Below, piece after piece: positions 16,513 to 25,147 of a stretch of 64,000 bases of DNA (position 1 is the first letter of the stretch; the number at the start of each line of letters is the position of its first letter). The stretch is from Sedimentisphaerales bacterium. Lineage in GTDB: Bacteria > Planctomycetota > Phycisphaerae > Sedimentisphaerales > Anaerobacaceae. The DNA is taken from assembly GCA_016936075.1 (NCBI GenBank), contig JAFGPS010000049.1, positions 1-64,000 of the forward strand, read 5' to 3'. Below the pieces are notes generated by a model, which was given only the letters and a program-made list of their open reading frames with translations, ran no database searches and was not told where the DNA came from. The translations under genes and the position numbers were made by a program.

Positions 16513-17148
16513 ATGGAAGTCTTACAATTACAAAAGCATTTATCTATAGTTGATACAGCCTTTAAAAAACTTTCTGATAATGAACTTCTTAAGCGATATT
16601 CAGTAGGTGATGAAAGTGCATTTCGAGAGTTGGTTGTTCGTTATAAAAACAGCCTGTATTCTTTTTTAAGAATGTTTCTTTATAGAGATGACCATGTAGA
16701 GGATGTTTTTCAAGAGACATTTTTACAGTTCTTTAAGAGTTTGGATCTCTTTGATATGAACAGGCCTGTACGCCCATGGCTATTCATGATTGCTGCTAAT
16801 AAAGCGAAGGATGCTATTCGTAAATTACAGCAGATACATGAAGTACCTTTTGTAATGCTCGCAGATTCAGAGGAGAATTGTTTTGAAGACTTTTTTAATG
16901 CCATTGTAAGTGATAATTCAACACCAGCTGTTAAACTTGAAGAACGCGAATACGTATTACTTGTTAGAGAAGTCATATCGATTATGCCAGTACATTATAG
17001 GGAAATATTACTTCTTGCCTATTTTAATAAATTTTCTTATAAACAAATTGCTGATATACTAAGTATACCAGTCGGGACTGTTAAAAGCAGGCTCCATAGC
17101 GCTGTTAGGCATTTTGCTAAATTGTGGAGTGAGTCTGTGTATCATTGA
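16513..17148 (+). CDS. ECF RNA polymerase sigma factor
   Basis: 211 residues, canonical ECF layout. Region 2: LLKRYSVGDESAFRELVVRY, VEDVFQETFLQFFKS and RPWLFMIAANKAKD. Region 4: MPVHYREILLLAYFNKFSYK then QIADILSIPVGTVKSRLHSA. There is no anti-sigma gene next to it and no C-terminal extension, unlike the three fusions at the right end of the window. It is only 13 bases ahead of the full-length propeller gene at 17162, so the two are probably co-transcribed, and it could drive the propeller cluster (inferred). Confidence 0.9.
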   Translation: MEVLQLQKHLSIVDTAFKKLSDNELLKRYSVGDESAFRELVVRYKNSLYSFLRMFLYRDDHVEDVFQETFLQFFKSLDLFDMNRPVRPWLFMIAANKAKDAIRKLQQIHEVPFVMLADSEENCFEDFFNAIVSDNSTPAVKLEEREYVLLVREVISIMPVHYREILLLAYFNKFSYKQIADILSIPVGTVKSRLHSAVRHFAKLWSESVYH

Positions 17149-17161
17149 AAGGAACAAAGAC

Positions 17162-18496
17162 ATGAAAGCCAATATAAAAGTTATTTTTTTTCTTTTACTA
17201 TCCCTATTTTGGATTGGGAATACATTTGTTTCGGATTGGCCTCAGTATCTTGGGCCCGATAGAAACAGTACATCTCCTGAGAAAGGTATTTTGCGTTCAT
17301 GGCCTGAAGGTGGGCCGGAAGTTCTGTGGAGAGTTGCCGTTAACAGAGGTTTTGGCGGTCCCGTAATCAAAGATAATAAAGTATATCTGCTCGATCGGGA
17401 TGATGAAGTCGGTGACACTATGCGTTGTTTTAACCTTTCCAATGGTGAAGAACTCTGGAAATTTGGTTACGAAGCTAAAGGGTCGGTTATGTTTCCTGGC
17501 TCCCGAAGTGTGCCGGTCGTCGATGGCAATTATGTTTATTCGTGCGGCCACAACGGCGATGTGTATTGCATAGATATTAATACACACAAGCCTCTCTGGA
17601 ATAAAAACGTCTGGACAGATTTTGGTGGTGACAGTCTTCCTATTTGGGCGATTACACAATGTCCCCTTATTTATAATGATTTACTTATTGTAGCATCGCA
17701 AGCTCCTGAAGCCGGCGTTGTAGCTTACGATAAACTTACCGGTGATGTAAAATGGAAAACAGCTAATCTTGGCAATGAATCTTATGCCAGTCCTTCACTT
17801 GCGAAAATAGACGGACAGGACCATATTGTAATGGTTATTTCTTCTACTAATCCAGTCGGCAATCGAGATTTGCCGCAAACTCTGGGTAATATTGTAGGGA
17901 TAGAACCTCTTTCAGGAAAAATTCTCTGGCAATACAAAGATTGGCAAAATCATATTTCCGTACCGAGTGCATATGATGCCAGTGACAATAAAGTGCTTGT
18001 TGCGGGCGGATATGAAACCGGCGTAGTTATGTTGGAGATTAAAAAACAGGAAGATGGCAGTTACAATGCTGTTGAACTTTTTAAACATAATAATTTCGGT
18101 GACCATACCAAACCACCGATAATGCATAACGGCTATTTCTACGCTCAATATTCAACCAATAGCGCGCGCGACGGACTGGTATGTATGAATATGGATGGTG
18201 AGATTATGTGGAAAACACAACGTTCACCTGCATTCGATAAAGGCAGTATGATTCTTGTCGATGGATTAATTATCAGTACCGATGGCAGAACCACGTTGTA
18301 TCTGATTGAGCCGAGTCCATCTGAATTCAAACCGTTAGCGTCTGCAGAATTGCTTAATCAGGGAGGAACGGACAGCGAAGGTATTGCTTTACAAGTTGGA
18401 GGTTCAACACAAAACTGGGCGCCTTTGGCACTTTCAAACGGCAAGCTTCTAATCAGGGATCAAAAACAGTTAATGTGTGTTAAAGTAGCCGAATAA
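17162..18496 (+). CDS. Secreted PQQ-like beta-propeller protein, full length
   Basis: 444 residues from ATG 17162, preceded by aaagga; longer readings into the sigma gene have no signal peptide at their start. Signal peptide about 1-24, then DWPQYLGPDRNSTS and repeated PQQ-like blade motifs (GEELWKFG, THKPLWNK, GDVKWKT, SGKILWQYK, DGEIMWKTQ). The complete eight-blade pattern is present. The gene is the intact relative of 15566-16477. Planctomycete genomes carry many such proteins; most have no known enzymatic activity, and the PQQ label refers to the fold. Likely periplasmic, substrate unknown. Confidence 0.85.
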   Translation: MKANIKVIFFLLLSLFWIGNTFVSDWPQYLGPDRNSTSPEKGILRSWPEGGPEVLWRVAVNRGFGGPVIKDNKVYLLDRDDEVGDTMRCFNLSNGEELWKFGYEAKGSVMFPGSRSVPVVDGNYVYSCGHNGDVYCIDINTHKPLWNKNVWTDFGGDSLPIWAITQCPLIYNDLLIVASQAPEAGVVAYDKLTGDVKWKTANLGNESYASPSLAKIDGQDHIVMVISSTNPVGNRDLPQTLGNIVGIEPLSGKILWQYKDWQNHISVPSAYDASDNKVLVAGGYETGVVMLEIKKQEDGSYNAVELFKHNNFGDHTKPPIMHNGYFYAQYSTNSARDGLVCMNMDGEIMWKTQRSPAFDKGSMILVDGLIISTDGRTTLYLIEPSPSEFKPLASAELLNQGGTDSEGIALQVGGSTQNWAPLALSNGKLLIRDQKQLMCVKVAE

Positions 18497-18533
18497 TTTC
18501 AATTAAATTGTGCTGTTTCAGGCGGAGATTTGT

Positions 18534-19832
18534 ATGACCAGAAAAGGGATTGTTTTTAGCGTTATAGGATTGGTTGTTATACTACTTGTCGTTTTTGTTT
18601 TCACTCAAAGAAAAATTGGTCAGCTTCCTTCTGCTAATAACGTAACCGATTTTCCTCCTTATGAAGAGGTTTTGAGGAACTGGCCAAATTTTCGTGGACC
18701 CGGTTCTAATGGACATGCGATTAATGCAAATCCGCCATTAAATTGTAATGTAGAGGATGGTAATAATATTCTATGGAAAACCGAGATTCCAAAACCGGGT
18801 ATGAATTCGCCGGTGGTTTGGGATGATAAACTTTTCTTAACTGGAGCTGACGAATCAAGCCGCCAAATATATTGTTTTGATACAAACACTGGAAATATAC
18901 TATGGGAACATGATGTGGTTAATATCCCCGGCTCTCCTTCTGAGAAGGATATACCGGAAGTGATGGAAGATACAACTCTGGCGGCACCAACTATGATAAC
19001 TGACGGCCGATATGCAGCGGCGATTTTTGCAACCGGTGATTTGGTTTGTGTAAATATGCAGGGCAAGCGGGTATGGGCTAAAAATCTCGGAATTCCAGAT
19101 AACACATACGGCTATGCTTCGTCTTTAATCAGCTATGAGAATTTGCTCTTTGTTCAATATGACCAGAAAAGTAATTCAAAACTTTTTGCTTTTGATATTT
19201 CGTCGGGAAATCCTGCATGGCAAGTCACTCGTACTGAAATTTCATGGTCATCTCCTATCCTCATTGACAATAATGGAAGGATGGAACTTATTCTGACTAA
19301 TTGTGAATCTGTCGATAGTTATGATCCTGAAACCGGACAACTACTCTGGCATGTGAAATGCCTCAGCGGCGAGGTTGCTTCTTCAGCGGCCTATGCAAAT
19401 GGAATTGTGTTTGTGGGTAATGAGTATTCTATAGCTTCAGCAATTGATATAAGCAATCATAGTACAGAGCCGAAAATTATCTGGCAATGGGATGAGATAT
19501 TACCCAACGCATCGAGTCTTCTGGCTAATGACGATTATCTTATTATACCTTCAAGTTATGGTATCGTTGATTGTCTTAATGTAAAAAATGGAGAAGTTTT
19601 CTGGGAACATGAATTTGATGATGGATTTTACAGTTCACCAATCCTTGTGAATGATCGAGTCTATATCATAGAATTATCCGGGGTAATGAGGGTATTTAAA
19701 ATGGATCAAAAGTTTGAGCTGCTTGGAACTTCTGCGTTGGGGGAACGTATATATGCTACACCGGCTTTTGTTGGCGGCAGAATCTATATAAGAGGTATGA
19801 AAAATCTGTTCTGTATTGGGCAGAAGGAATGA
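18534..19832 (+). CDS. Single-pass membrane PQQ-like beta-propeller protein
   Basis: 432 residues from ATG 18534 (ribosome site ggcggag). One N-terminal membrane segment (about 6-26), not cleaved. The propeller opens NWPNFRGPG and runs in parallel with the propeller half of the redox-operon protein at 5874-7607: both share the NSPVVW-D-KLFL core, TNTGNILWEHD-type blades and an almost identical end (RIYIRxxxNLFCI). It can be seen as a version of that protein without two of the membrane helices. It may serve the same partner or be a paralogous scaffold. Confidence 0.85.
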   Translation: MTRKGIVFSVIGLVVILLVVFVFTQRKIGQLPSANNVTDFPPYEEVLRNWPNFRGPGSNGHAINANPPLNCNVEDGNNILWKTEIPKPGMNSPVVWDDKLFLTGADESSRQIYCFDTNTGNILWEHDVVNIPGSPSEKDIPEVMEDTTLAAPTMITDGRYAAAIFATGDLVCVNMQGKRVWAKNLGIPDNTYGYASSLISYENLLFVQYDQKSNSKLFAFDISSGNPAWQVTRTEISWSSPILIDNNGRMELILTNCESVDSYDPETGQLLWHVKCLSGEVASSAAYANGIVFVGNEYSIASAIDISNHSTEPKIIWQWDEILPNASSLLANDDYLIIPSSYGIVDCLNVKNGEVFWEHEFDDGFYSSPILVNDRVYIIELSGVMRVFKMDQKFELLGTSALGERIYATPAFVGGRIYIRGMKNLFCIGQKE

Positions 19833-19875
19833 TTTAATATAATTTTTCTATTAAAATGTGATGAAAATTTAATAT

Positions 19876-19905
19876 ACTGTATGTTATAAAATACAGTTTT
19901 TTTTT
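19876..19905 (+). terminator. Rho-independent terminator
   Basis: actgtat (19876-19882) pairs with atacagt (19891-19897) around an 8-base loop, followed by nine consecutive T. It lies 43 bases after the 18534-19832 stop and just before the ribosome site of the next gene. It probably ends the upstream transcript or attenuates read-through into the next propeller genes. Confidence 0.7.
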
Positions 19906-19926
19906 AACTTTTAAAGGAGCAAATAG

Positions 19927-21159
19927 ATGGAAACTAAGAGGAATTTAGTTTTAATTTTAATCGTATCATTATTTCTCATAGAAAGTTCTATTGCCGAAGA
20001 TTGGCCGCAATGGCGTGGACCTGATTATAATGGAATATCCAAAGAAACGGATTGGTCTTCGAGTTGGTCGGGTGATGAGCCCAAAGTGCTTTGGGAAAAA
20101 TCTATCGGGATTGGATTTGCGTCAATTACAATAAGTAAGGGCAAAGCTTATACGATGGGAAATAAAGACGGCAAAGATTATGTTTATTGCTTTAACGCCG
20201 AAACTGGTGATGAGATATGGAGCAAATCTTACGAATGTCCTTTGTACAATAATTTGCACGAAGGCGGCCCGTGTGCTTCTGTGACTGTAGATGGTGACGT
20301 TGTTTATACTTTGAGCAAGAAAGGTGATATTATTTGTTTTAAAGCTGATACGGGTGATATTGTCTGGCAGAAAAATATCCAGGATGAATTTGAATGTGTG
20401 CCGCCTCAATGGCATTTTTCAAGTTCACCTCTGATTATTGGTGATTTACTTATTCTCAACGCGGGTGCAAAGGGTCTTGCTCTCGATAAATCTGATGGAA
20501 GTAAAAAATGGCAAAACGGAGGAGGTATCGGGGCATATTCGACTGGAGTGACATTTGATTTGGATGGTAAGAAAAGTTTGGCAATGCTTGTGGAGAAGGA
20601 ATTTGTCGGGCTTGATGTCGAGAGCGGAAAAGTTCTCTGGCAAATTCCCTGGGAAACTTACGGCCAGATAAATGCTACTGATATAATAATTTCGAATAAT
20701 AAAATGTTTGTTTCGACCGGGTATAATACCGGCTGTGCGCTTTATGAATTGAAATCGGGCAAGCCGGAAGAAATTTATAAGAACAAGGAAATTAGTACGC
20801 AACTCAATAGCGCTGTTTTGTGGGAAGGCTATCTTTATGGTTTCGATGGCAATATTGGTATGAACAGCCCGGGCAGAGGCAACTTGAAATGTGTTGAATT
20901 TGAGACGGGCAAAGTAAAATGGTCACAAGGCGGAATGGGAACTGGCTCGCTTATGCTTGCGGATGAAAAGTTGATTATTCTCAGTGAGGATGGCAAGTTG
21001 ATAATAGCAGAAGCTTCGCCGGAAGGATTCAAGGAATTGGCATCGAAGCAAATTCTGACATATCAGTGCTGGACAGTTCCTGTTCTGGTTAATGGAAGAA
21101 TTTACGCTCGCAATACAGAAGGGAAATTAGTCTGCGTTGATGTAAGTAAAAATAACTGA
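19927..21159 (+). CDS. Secreted PQQ-like beta-propeller protein
   Basis: 410 residues. Signal peptide about 1-23 (cleavage near SIAEDWPQ), then WRGPDYNGISKETDW and blade motifs such as TGDEIWSK, TGDIVWQKN, SGKVLWQIP and TGKVKWSQ. Ribosome site aaaggagcaaatag. It starts right after a terminator, so it may have its own promoter or depend on read-through. Closest relative in the window is the next gene. Function unknown; probably periplasmic. Confidence 0.85.
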   Translation: METKRNLVLILIVSLFLIESSIAEDWPQWRGPDYNGISKETDWSSSWSGDEPKVLWEKSIGIGFASITISKGKAYTMGNKDGKDYVYCFNAETGDEIWSKSYECPLYNNLHEGGPCASVTVDGDVVYTLSKKGDIICFKADTGDIVWQKNIQDEFECVPPQWHFSSSPLIIGDLLILNAGAKGLALDKSDGSKKWQNGGGIGAYSTGVTFDLDGKKSLAMLVEKEFVGLDVESGKVLWQIPWETYGQINATDIIISNNKMFVSTGYNTGCALYELKSGKPEEIYKNKEISTQLNSAVLWEGYLYGFDGNIGMNSPGRGNLKCVEFETGKVKWSQGGMGTGSLMLADEKLIILSEDGKLIIAEASPEGFKELASKQILTYQCWTVPVLVNGRIYARNTEGKLVCVDVSKNN

Positions 21160-21211
21160 TTAGGTCGTTCAGTTAGATATAAATATGAATTCAATATTAA
21201 GGTACAATTAG

Positions 21212-22507
21212 ATGAATAAGATGCAATTTGTGAGAAGTAGTATAGTTGTTTTGTTAATAAGTATTTTTATCGCAGTTAATACAAATGCTCAGGATTGGGC
21301 ACAATGGCGAGGACCAAAGCAGGATGCGGTTTGCACGGAAACTGGATTACTTCAAAGCTGGCCGGAAGGCGGCCCTGAACTTCTTTGGGAAGTGTCCGGT
21401 CTTGGAGCAGGTTATTCAACTGTTTCGATATGTGATGGAAAATTATTTACGATGGGTGATTTGAAAGTTGACGGCCAGGATGCTCAATGCGTTATCGCGG
21501 TCGATATGGAAACTCATGAAATACTCTGGATAACGAAAATTGGCCCGATACATAAAGATGAAAGAGGCGGGCCAAGATGTACTCCTACAATTGATGACGG
21601 TCTTGTTTATGTGATTGGTACTTCAGGTGATTTGGCCTGTTTAAGTGCGGATAAGGGTGACATTGTCTGGAGTAAAGATTTGGTTGAAGATTTTGATGGT
21701 AAAAGTCCGAACTGGAAATTTTGCGAATCTCCTTTTATAGACGGTGACATGGCTTTATGTTCTTCGGGCAATAGTAATGCGATTATGATTGCTTTCAATA
21801 AAAAGACCGGTGACTTGATATGGAAATGTTCAATGCCTGATATCGGAGAAATCGGCAAAGAAGACGCGGGTTATACACCTGTTATTATCAGTAATGGCGG
21901 GGGTGTAAAGCAATACCTGAAAATGGTTGGTAAAGGATTGATAAGCGTTTCAACTGATGGTAAATTTCTCTGGGGATATAACAAGGTAGCAAATCGCGCA
22001 GCTACAGTTCCGATTCCGGTTGTTGATGGTGACTATATTTTTGGTGTATCAGGATACAACGCCGGAGCGGCTTTACTGAAACTTAGTCCAGACGGTGACG
22101 GTGTGAAAATGGAAGAGGTTTATTTTATTGACGGCAAAGATTTTCAGAATCATCACGGCTGTGTTGTAAAAGTTGGAGATTATATTTACGGTGGTCATGG
22201 TCAAAACAAGAGTGAGCCTACCTGTATTGATTTTAAGACGGGAAAAATAATGTGGCAGGAAGATCAGCCGGGAAAAGGTTCGGCGGGTGTTTTATATGCG
22301 GATGGTCATGTCTATTTCCGTTATGAGGATAATAAATTAGTCTTGGTTGAAGCGAATCCGGAAAAGTTTGTTGTCAAAAGTACTTTCACTCCCGCCAAAA
22401 GCGATGGAGCAACCGGACAAGCCTGGGCGCATCCGGTAATTCTTGACGGAAAGCTTTATTTGAGATATGCTGATGTCTTGATGGTTTATAATGTAAAGGC
22501 AGAATAG
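21212..22507 (+). CDS. Secreted PQQ-like beta-propeller protein
   Basis: 431 residues with signal peptide (about 1-26, cleavage near TNAQDWAQ). The mature chain begins DWAQWRGPKQDAV and contains blade motifs (HEILWITK, KGDIVWSKD, TGDLIWKCS, TGKIMWQED). A GGPRC segment near residue 115 is shared in position with the preceding gene (GGPCA). It is 52 bases after that gene and a few tens of bases before a cysteine-rich membrane protein gene, suggesting a three-gene unit. Catalytic activity cannot be inferred. Confidence 0.85.
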   Translation: MNKMQFVRSSIVVLLISIFIAVNTNAQDWAQWRGPKQDAVCTETGLLQSWPEGGPELLWEVSGLGAGYSTVSICDGKLFTMGDLKVDGQDAQCVIAVDMETHEILWITKIGPIHKDERGGPRCTPTIDDGLVYVIGTSGDLACLSADKGDIVWSKDLVEDFDGKSPNWKFCESPFIDGDMALCSSGNSNAIMIAFNKKTGDLIWKCSMPDIGEIGKEDAGYTPVIISNGGGVKQYLKMVGKGLISVSTDGKFLWGYNKVANRAATVPIPVVDGDYIFGVSGYNAGAALLKLSPDGDGVKMEEVYFIDGKDFQNHHGCVVKVGDYIYGGHGQNKSEPTCIDFKTGKIMWQEDQPGKGSAGVLYADGHVYFRYEDNKLVLVEANPEKFVVKSTFTPAKSDGATGQAWAHPVILDGKLYLRYADVLMVYNVKAE

Positions 22508-22545
22508 ATAAATTGAGGTAAATGCAAATATTTAAGGGAGTGAAT

Positions 22546-23115
22546 GTGTCTGTAAATATAGAGAATAAGGAACAGGCGGCAGAAGAAAAAAACACAATGC
22601 CTGAATATACTCCGTTGCAGGAGGTAATAGATAATATTCCTTATGCGGTTATGACATTGGTTGGGATGATAATTTTCATAACGGCTTTTCATAATTCTAT
22701 ATGGGGAACGATAGCCGGATTTGCATATTTGTTTTACGGCATAGCAGGCGCTGTATGGATAATGATCTTTGTATGTCCTTATTGCAGGTACTGGAATACA
22801 AAGTCATGTCCCTGTGGGTATGGACGAATCGCTTCCCGGTTCCGGCCCAAAAGCACAGTCGAATGTTTCTCTGAAAAATTCAAGAAACATATCCCTGTTA
22901 TTGTTCCTTTATGGTTCATTCCTTTAATAGCAGCTATTCCTGTTGTTGTGAAAAGTTTTTCATGGCCGCTTTTGATATTACTTATCATATTTGCTATTGA
23001 TGCTTTTGTTATTTTACCTTTGATTTCGACCAAACACGGCTGCAAGGAATGTCCGCAGAAGGAAACCTGTCCATGGATGAAACACAAGATAAAGCCGGCT
23101 TCTGTAAAAGTATAG
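22546..23115 (+). CDS. Membrane protein with conserved-looking cysteine clusters
   Basis: 189 residues from GTG 22546, which has an ideal ribosome site (aagggag, 5-base spacing); ATG 22522 would add eight residues but its site is too close. A charged N-terminal 30 residues is followed by four or so membrane segments. After the second segment comes CPYCRYW...CPCGYG, and near the C-terminus CKECPQKETCPWM. Eight cysteines in CxxC/CxC spacing point to Fe-S or zinc binding at the membrane face. I do not recognise the family. Its place at the end of a propeller run, in a window where another propeller sits with NapGH-like proteins, hints at a redox role. Confidence 0.7.
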   Translation: MSVNIENKEQAAEEKNTMPEYTPLQEVIDNIPYAVMTLVGMIIFITAFHNSIWGTIAGFAYLFYGIAGAVWIMIFVCPYCRYWNTKSCPCGYGRIASRFRPKSTVECFSEKFKKHIPVIVPLWFIPLIAAIPVVVKSFSWPLLILLIIFAIDAFVILPLISTKHGCKECPQKETCPWMKHKIKPASVKV

Positions 23116-23187
23116 TTTTTAGAGTCATTTAAAAATCCGATATAAAAGTAAAGTCCCGTTTACAATATTCGGGAACATATTTCTTTT

Positions 23188-23216
23188 TTGACATAAAGGT
23201 ATATAAGGATTATACT
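23188..23216 (+). promoter_or_regulatory. Strong sigma70-type promoter, apparently leaderless
   Basis: TTGACA (23188-23193), exactly 17 bases, then TATACT (23211-23216). The expected transcription start, about 7 bases past the -10 box, coincides with the ATG at 23223. The sugar-transferase mRNA would therefore have almost no leader. An imperfect hairpin (gtcccg...cgggaac, 23152-23176) with a T-rich tail just upstream may terminate the previous transcript. Confidence 0.65.
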
Positions 23217-23222
23217 TATATT

Positions 23223-23858
23223 ATGAAGTTATTCAATATATGCAGTATGGCCAGGCTCATCTGCAAACGCGGATTTGATTTTTTGATATCATTATTGGCA
23301 TTGGTAATACTGTGTCCATTTTGGATTGTAATCGCTATTGTAATCAGATTTGAGAGCAAAGGAGCGTCGATTTTTCAGCAGGAAAGGGCGGGAAAGTCCG
23401 GAAAACCCTTTGTTTTTTACAAATTCAGGACTATGAGGCAGGACGCTGATCCTTATGGTCCAAGCCCAAAATCCGGGCAGGATGCCAGGTTAACAAAAAT
23501 CGGAAAATTTTTACGTGAATATTCACTTGATGAGTTGCCGCAATTGTATAATATTTTAAAAGGTGATATGAGTCTCGTCGGGCCCAGGCCTTTGTATATT
23601 TCACAGATGGCCGAATGGAACGACAGGCAGAAAAAACGTCTTCTTGTGAGACCTGGTTTGACTGGTCTTGCGCAGGTTAACGGCAGGGGTGAATTGACAC
23701 AGGAAGAAAAACTCGAACTTGATGTTCAGTATGTTGAAACAGTGAGTTTTTGGAATGATTTAAAAATATTAACGGCTACTTTCTTTATGGTATTTGGAAA
23801 GAAAAATATCTATGAAAAAAGATATTCTCGCACTGAACATACCAGGGGTGGAAAGTAA
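23223..23858 (+). CDS. Undecaprenyl-phosphate sugar-1-phosphate transferase (PglC/WcaJ-type)
   Basis: 211 residues, a small monotopic phosphoglycosyl transferase. One N-terminal re-entrant hydrophobic helix (KRGFDFLISLLALVILCPFW), then FYKFRTMRQDAD, the catalytic Asp-Glu pair in SLDELPQL, and DMSLVGPRPL and RPGLTGLAQVNGRG. It transfers a sugar-1-phosphate from a nucleotide sugar to undecaprenyl phosphate, the first membrane step of surface-glycan assembly. It lacks the large N-terminal domain of WbaP/WcaJ and is of PglC size. An alternative ATG at 23247 would remove eight residues before the basic patch. It probably initiates the glycan exported by the ABC system downstream. Confidence 0.9.
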   Translation: MKLFNICSMARLICKRGFDFLISLLALVILCPFWIVIAIVIRFESKGASIFQQERAGKSGKPFVFYKFRTMRQDADPYGPSPKSGQDARLTKIGKFLREYSLDELPQLYNILKGDMSLVGPRPLYISQMAEWNDRQKKRLLVRPGLTGLAQVNGRGELTQEEKLELDVQYVETVSFWNDLKILTATFFMVFGKKNIYEKRYSRTEHTRGGK

Positions 23859-23893
23859 TGGATAGTGATTTTTAAAGAATAGGACGGCTAATA

Positions 23894-25147
23894 GTGACCA
23901 GAATAATAAAAACGGTATTATTATTTTTCATAATAATCAGCGGTCTGACTTATGCGCTTGAACCAAATGAAATTCTGGTAATAGCGAACAGTGAAATTCC
24001 TGTATCTGAGCATATCGCGCAATATTATTGTCAGCAGAGAGCAGTGCCTGCTGATAATCTTGTTCTTTTACCTCTCGGGAAGAAACCAGCAAATTCGATA
24101 AGCAGAACAGATTATGACGAAAAAATTGTTAATCCGCTTCGTAATGTTTTGAACAGTGAAAAATTTAGCGGGAAAATCAAATGCCTTCTGACGATATACG
24201 GAGTACCAGTAACGGTTGGCGGCAGGGGACAGTTAAAGGGAAATGAAGAGCAGTTAAAAAAGATTAATGAGCTTATTGCACAAGGCAAAAAAGTGCAGGA
24301 GAAACTAAAAGACCAAATTGTAAAAAATACAACCGAGCAGAAAAATGTCGAAACAAAGCTTGCTCAACTTCAGGCTATGGTAGACATAATAAAAGGGAAA
24401 GAGACAAATGCTTCATTGGACAGCGAGCTTTCCATGGTTCTTATCGAAGGTTATGAACTGTATCGCTGGCAGGTTAATCCTCTTCAAATTGCAATTTCAC
24501 ATATTGCAGATTCTAACGATAAGTTGGCTTCTATCAGGGACAAAATTATGATGGTGAGTCGGCTTGATGGACCTTCTGAAGAGATAATAATGTCGCTTAT
24601 TGATAAGGCGATTAGAACGGAAAAAACAGGACTTAAAGGTATCGCTTATTTCGATTCGAGAGCGATTATTGACAAGGACCGATACGGCGAATATGACCAG
24701 TCATTACGTGATATAGGTTTTGTGGCAAATACATTGTCAGGCTTACCTGTCAAGCAGGAACAGTCGAAAACCCTTTTTGAACCTAATTCTTGCCCAGAAA
24801 CAGCGATTTATTGCGGCTGGTATAGTCTTAAAAAATACATTGATGCTTTTGATTTTGTTGACGGTGCGGTCGGTTATCATATAGCCAGTTTTGAAGCACA
24901 AGGCCTTCGTGATATAAACTCACAAACATGGTGTCCTGCAATGCTAAAAGATGGTATTACCGCAACATTGGGGCCAGTGGCGGAGCCGTATCTTCATACG
25001 TTCCCCAAGCCAAAGGATTTTTTTACAGAGCTTTTTAATGGCTACTGTCTTGTTGAAACATACTACAGAACGAAGCCTTATAACTCATGGATGATGGTTT
25101 TAATTGGCGATCCGCTGTACAAACCTTTTAAGCAACGCGTTAATTAG
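23894..25147 (+). CDS. TIGR03790 family secreted protein
   Basis: 417 residues from a GTG start. Signal peptide about 1-20 (cleavage near LTYALEP). The mature N-terminus PNEILVIANSEIPVSEHIAQ followed by YYCQQRAVPADNLVLLPLG is the TIGR03790 signature. A charged, probably coiled-coil insert covers about 110-160. Near the C-terminus are YCGWYSL and WMMVLIGDPLYKPF, also typical of the family. The biochemical function of TIGR03790 proteins is not established. The last eight bases overlap the convergent VanZ-like gene. Confidence 0.85.
   Translation: MTRIIKTVLLFFIIISGLTYALEPNEILVIANSEIPVSEHIAQYYCQQRAVPADNLVLLPLGKKPANSISRTDYDEKIVNPLRNVLNSEKFSGKIKCLLTIYGVPVTVGGRGQLKGNEEQLKKINELIAQGKKVQEKLKDQIVKNTTEQKNVETKLAQLQAMVDIIKGKETNASLDSELSMVLIEGYELYRWQVNPLQIAISHIADSNDKLASIRDKIMMVSRLDGPSEEIIMSLIDKAIRTEKTGLKGIAYFDSRAIIDKDRYGEYDQSLRDIGFVANTLSGLPVKQEQSKTLFEPNSCPETAIYCGWYSLKKYIDAFDFVDGAVGYHIASFEAQGLRDINSQTWCPAMLKDGITATLGPVAEPYLHTFPKPKDFFTELFNGYCLVETYYRTKPYNSWMMVLIGDPLYKPFKQRVN

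Noticed and set aside
15566-22507. PQQ-dependent dehydrogenase function for the propellers.
   Set aside because: Proteins of 400-450 residues show the fold repeats but no recognisable catalytic or calcium/PQQ-binding site; the fold label does not prove the cofactor.
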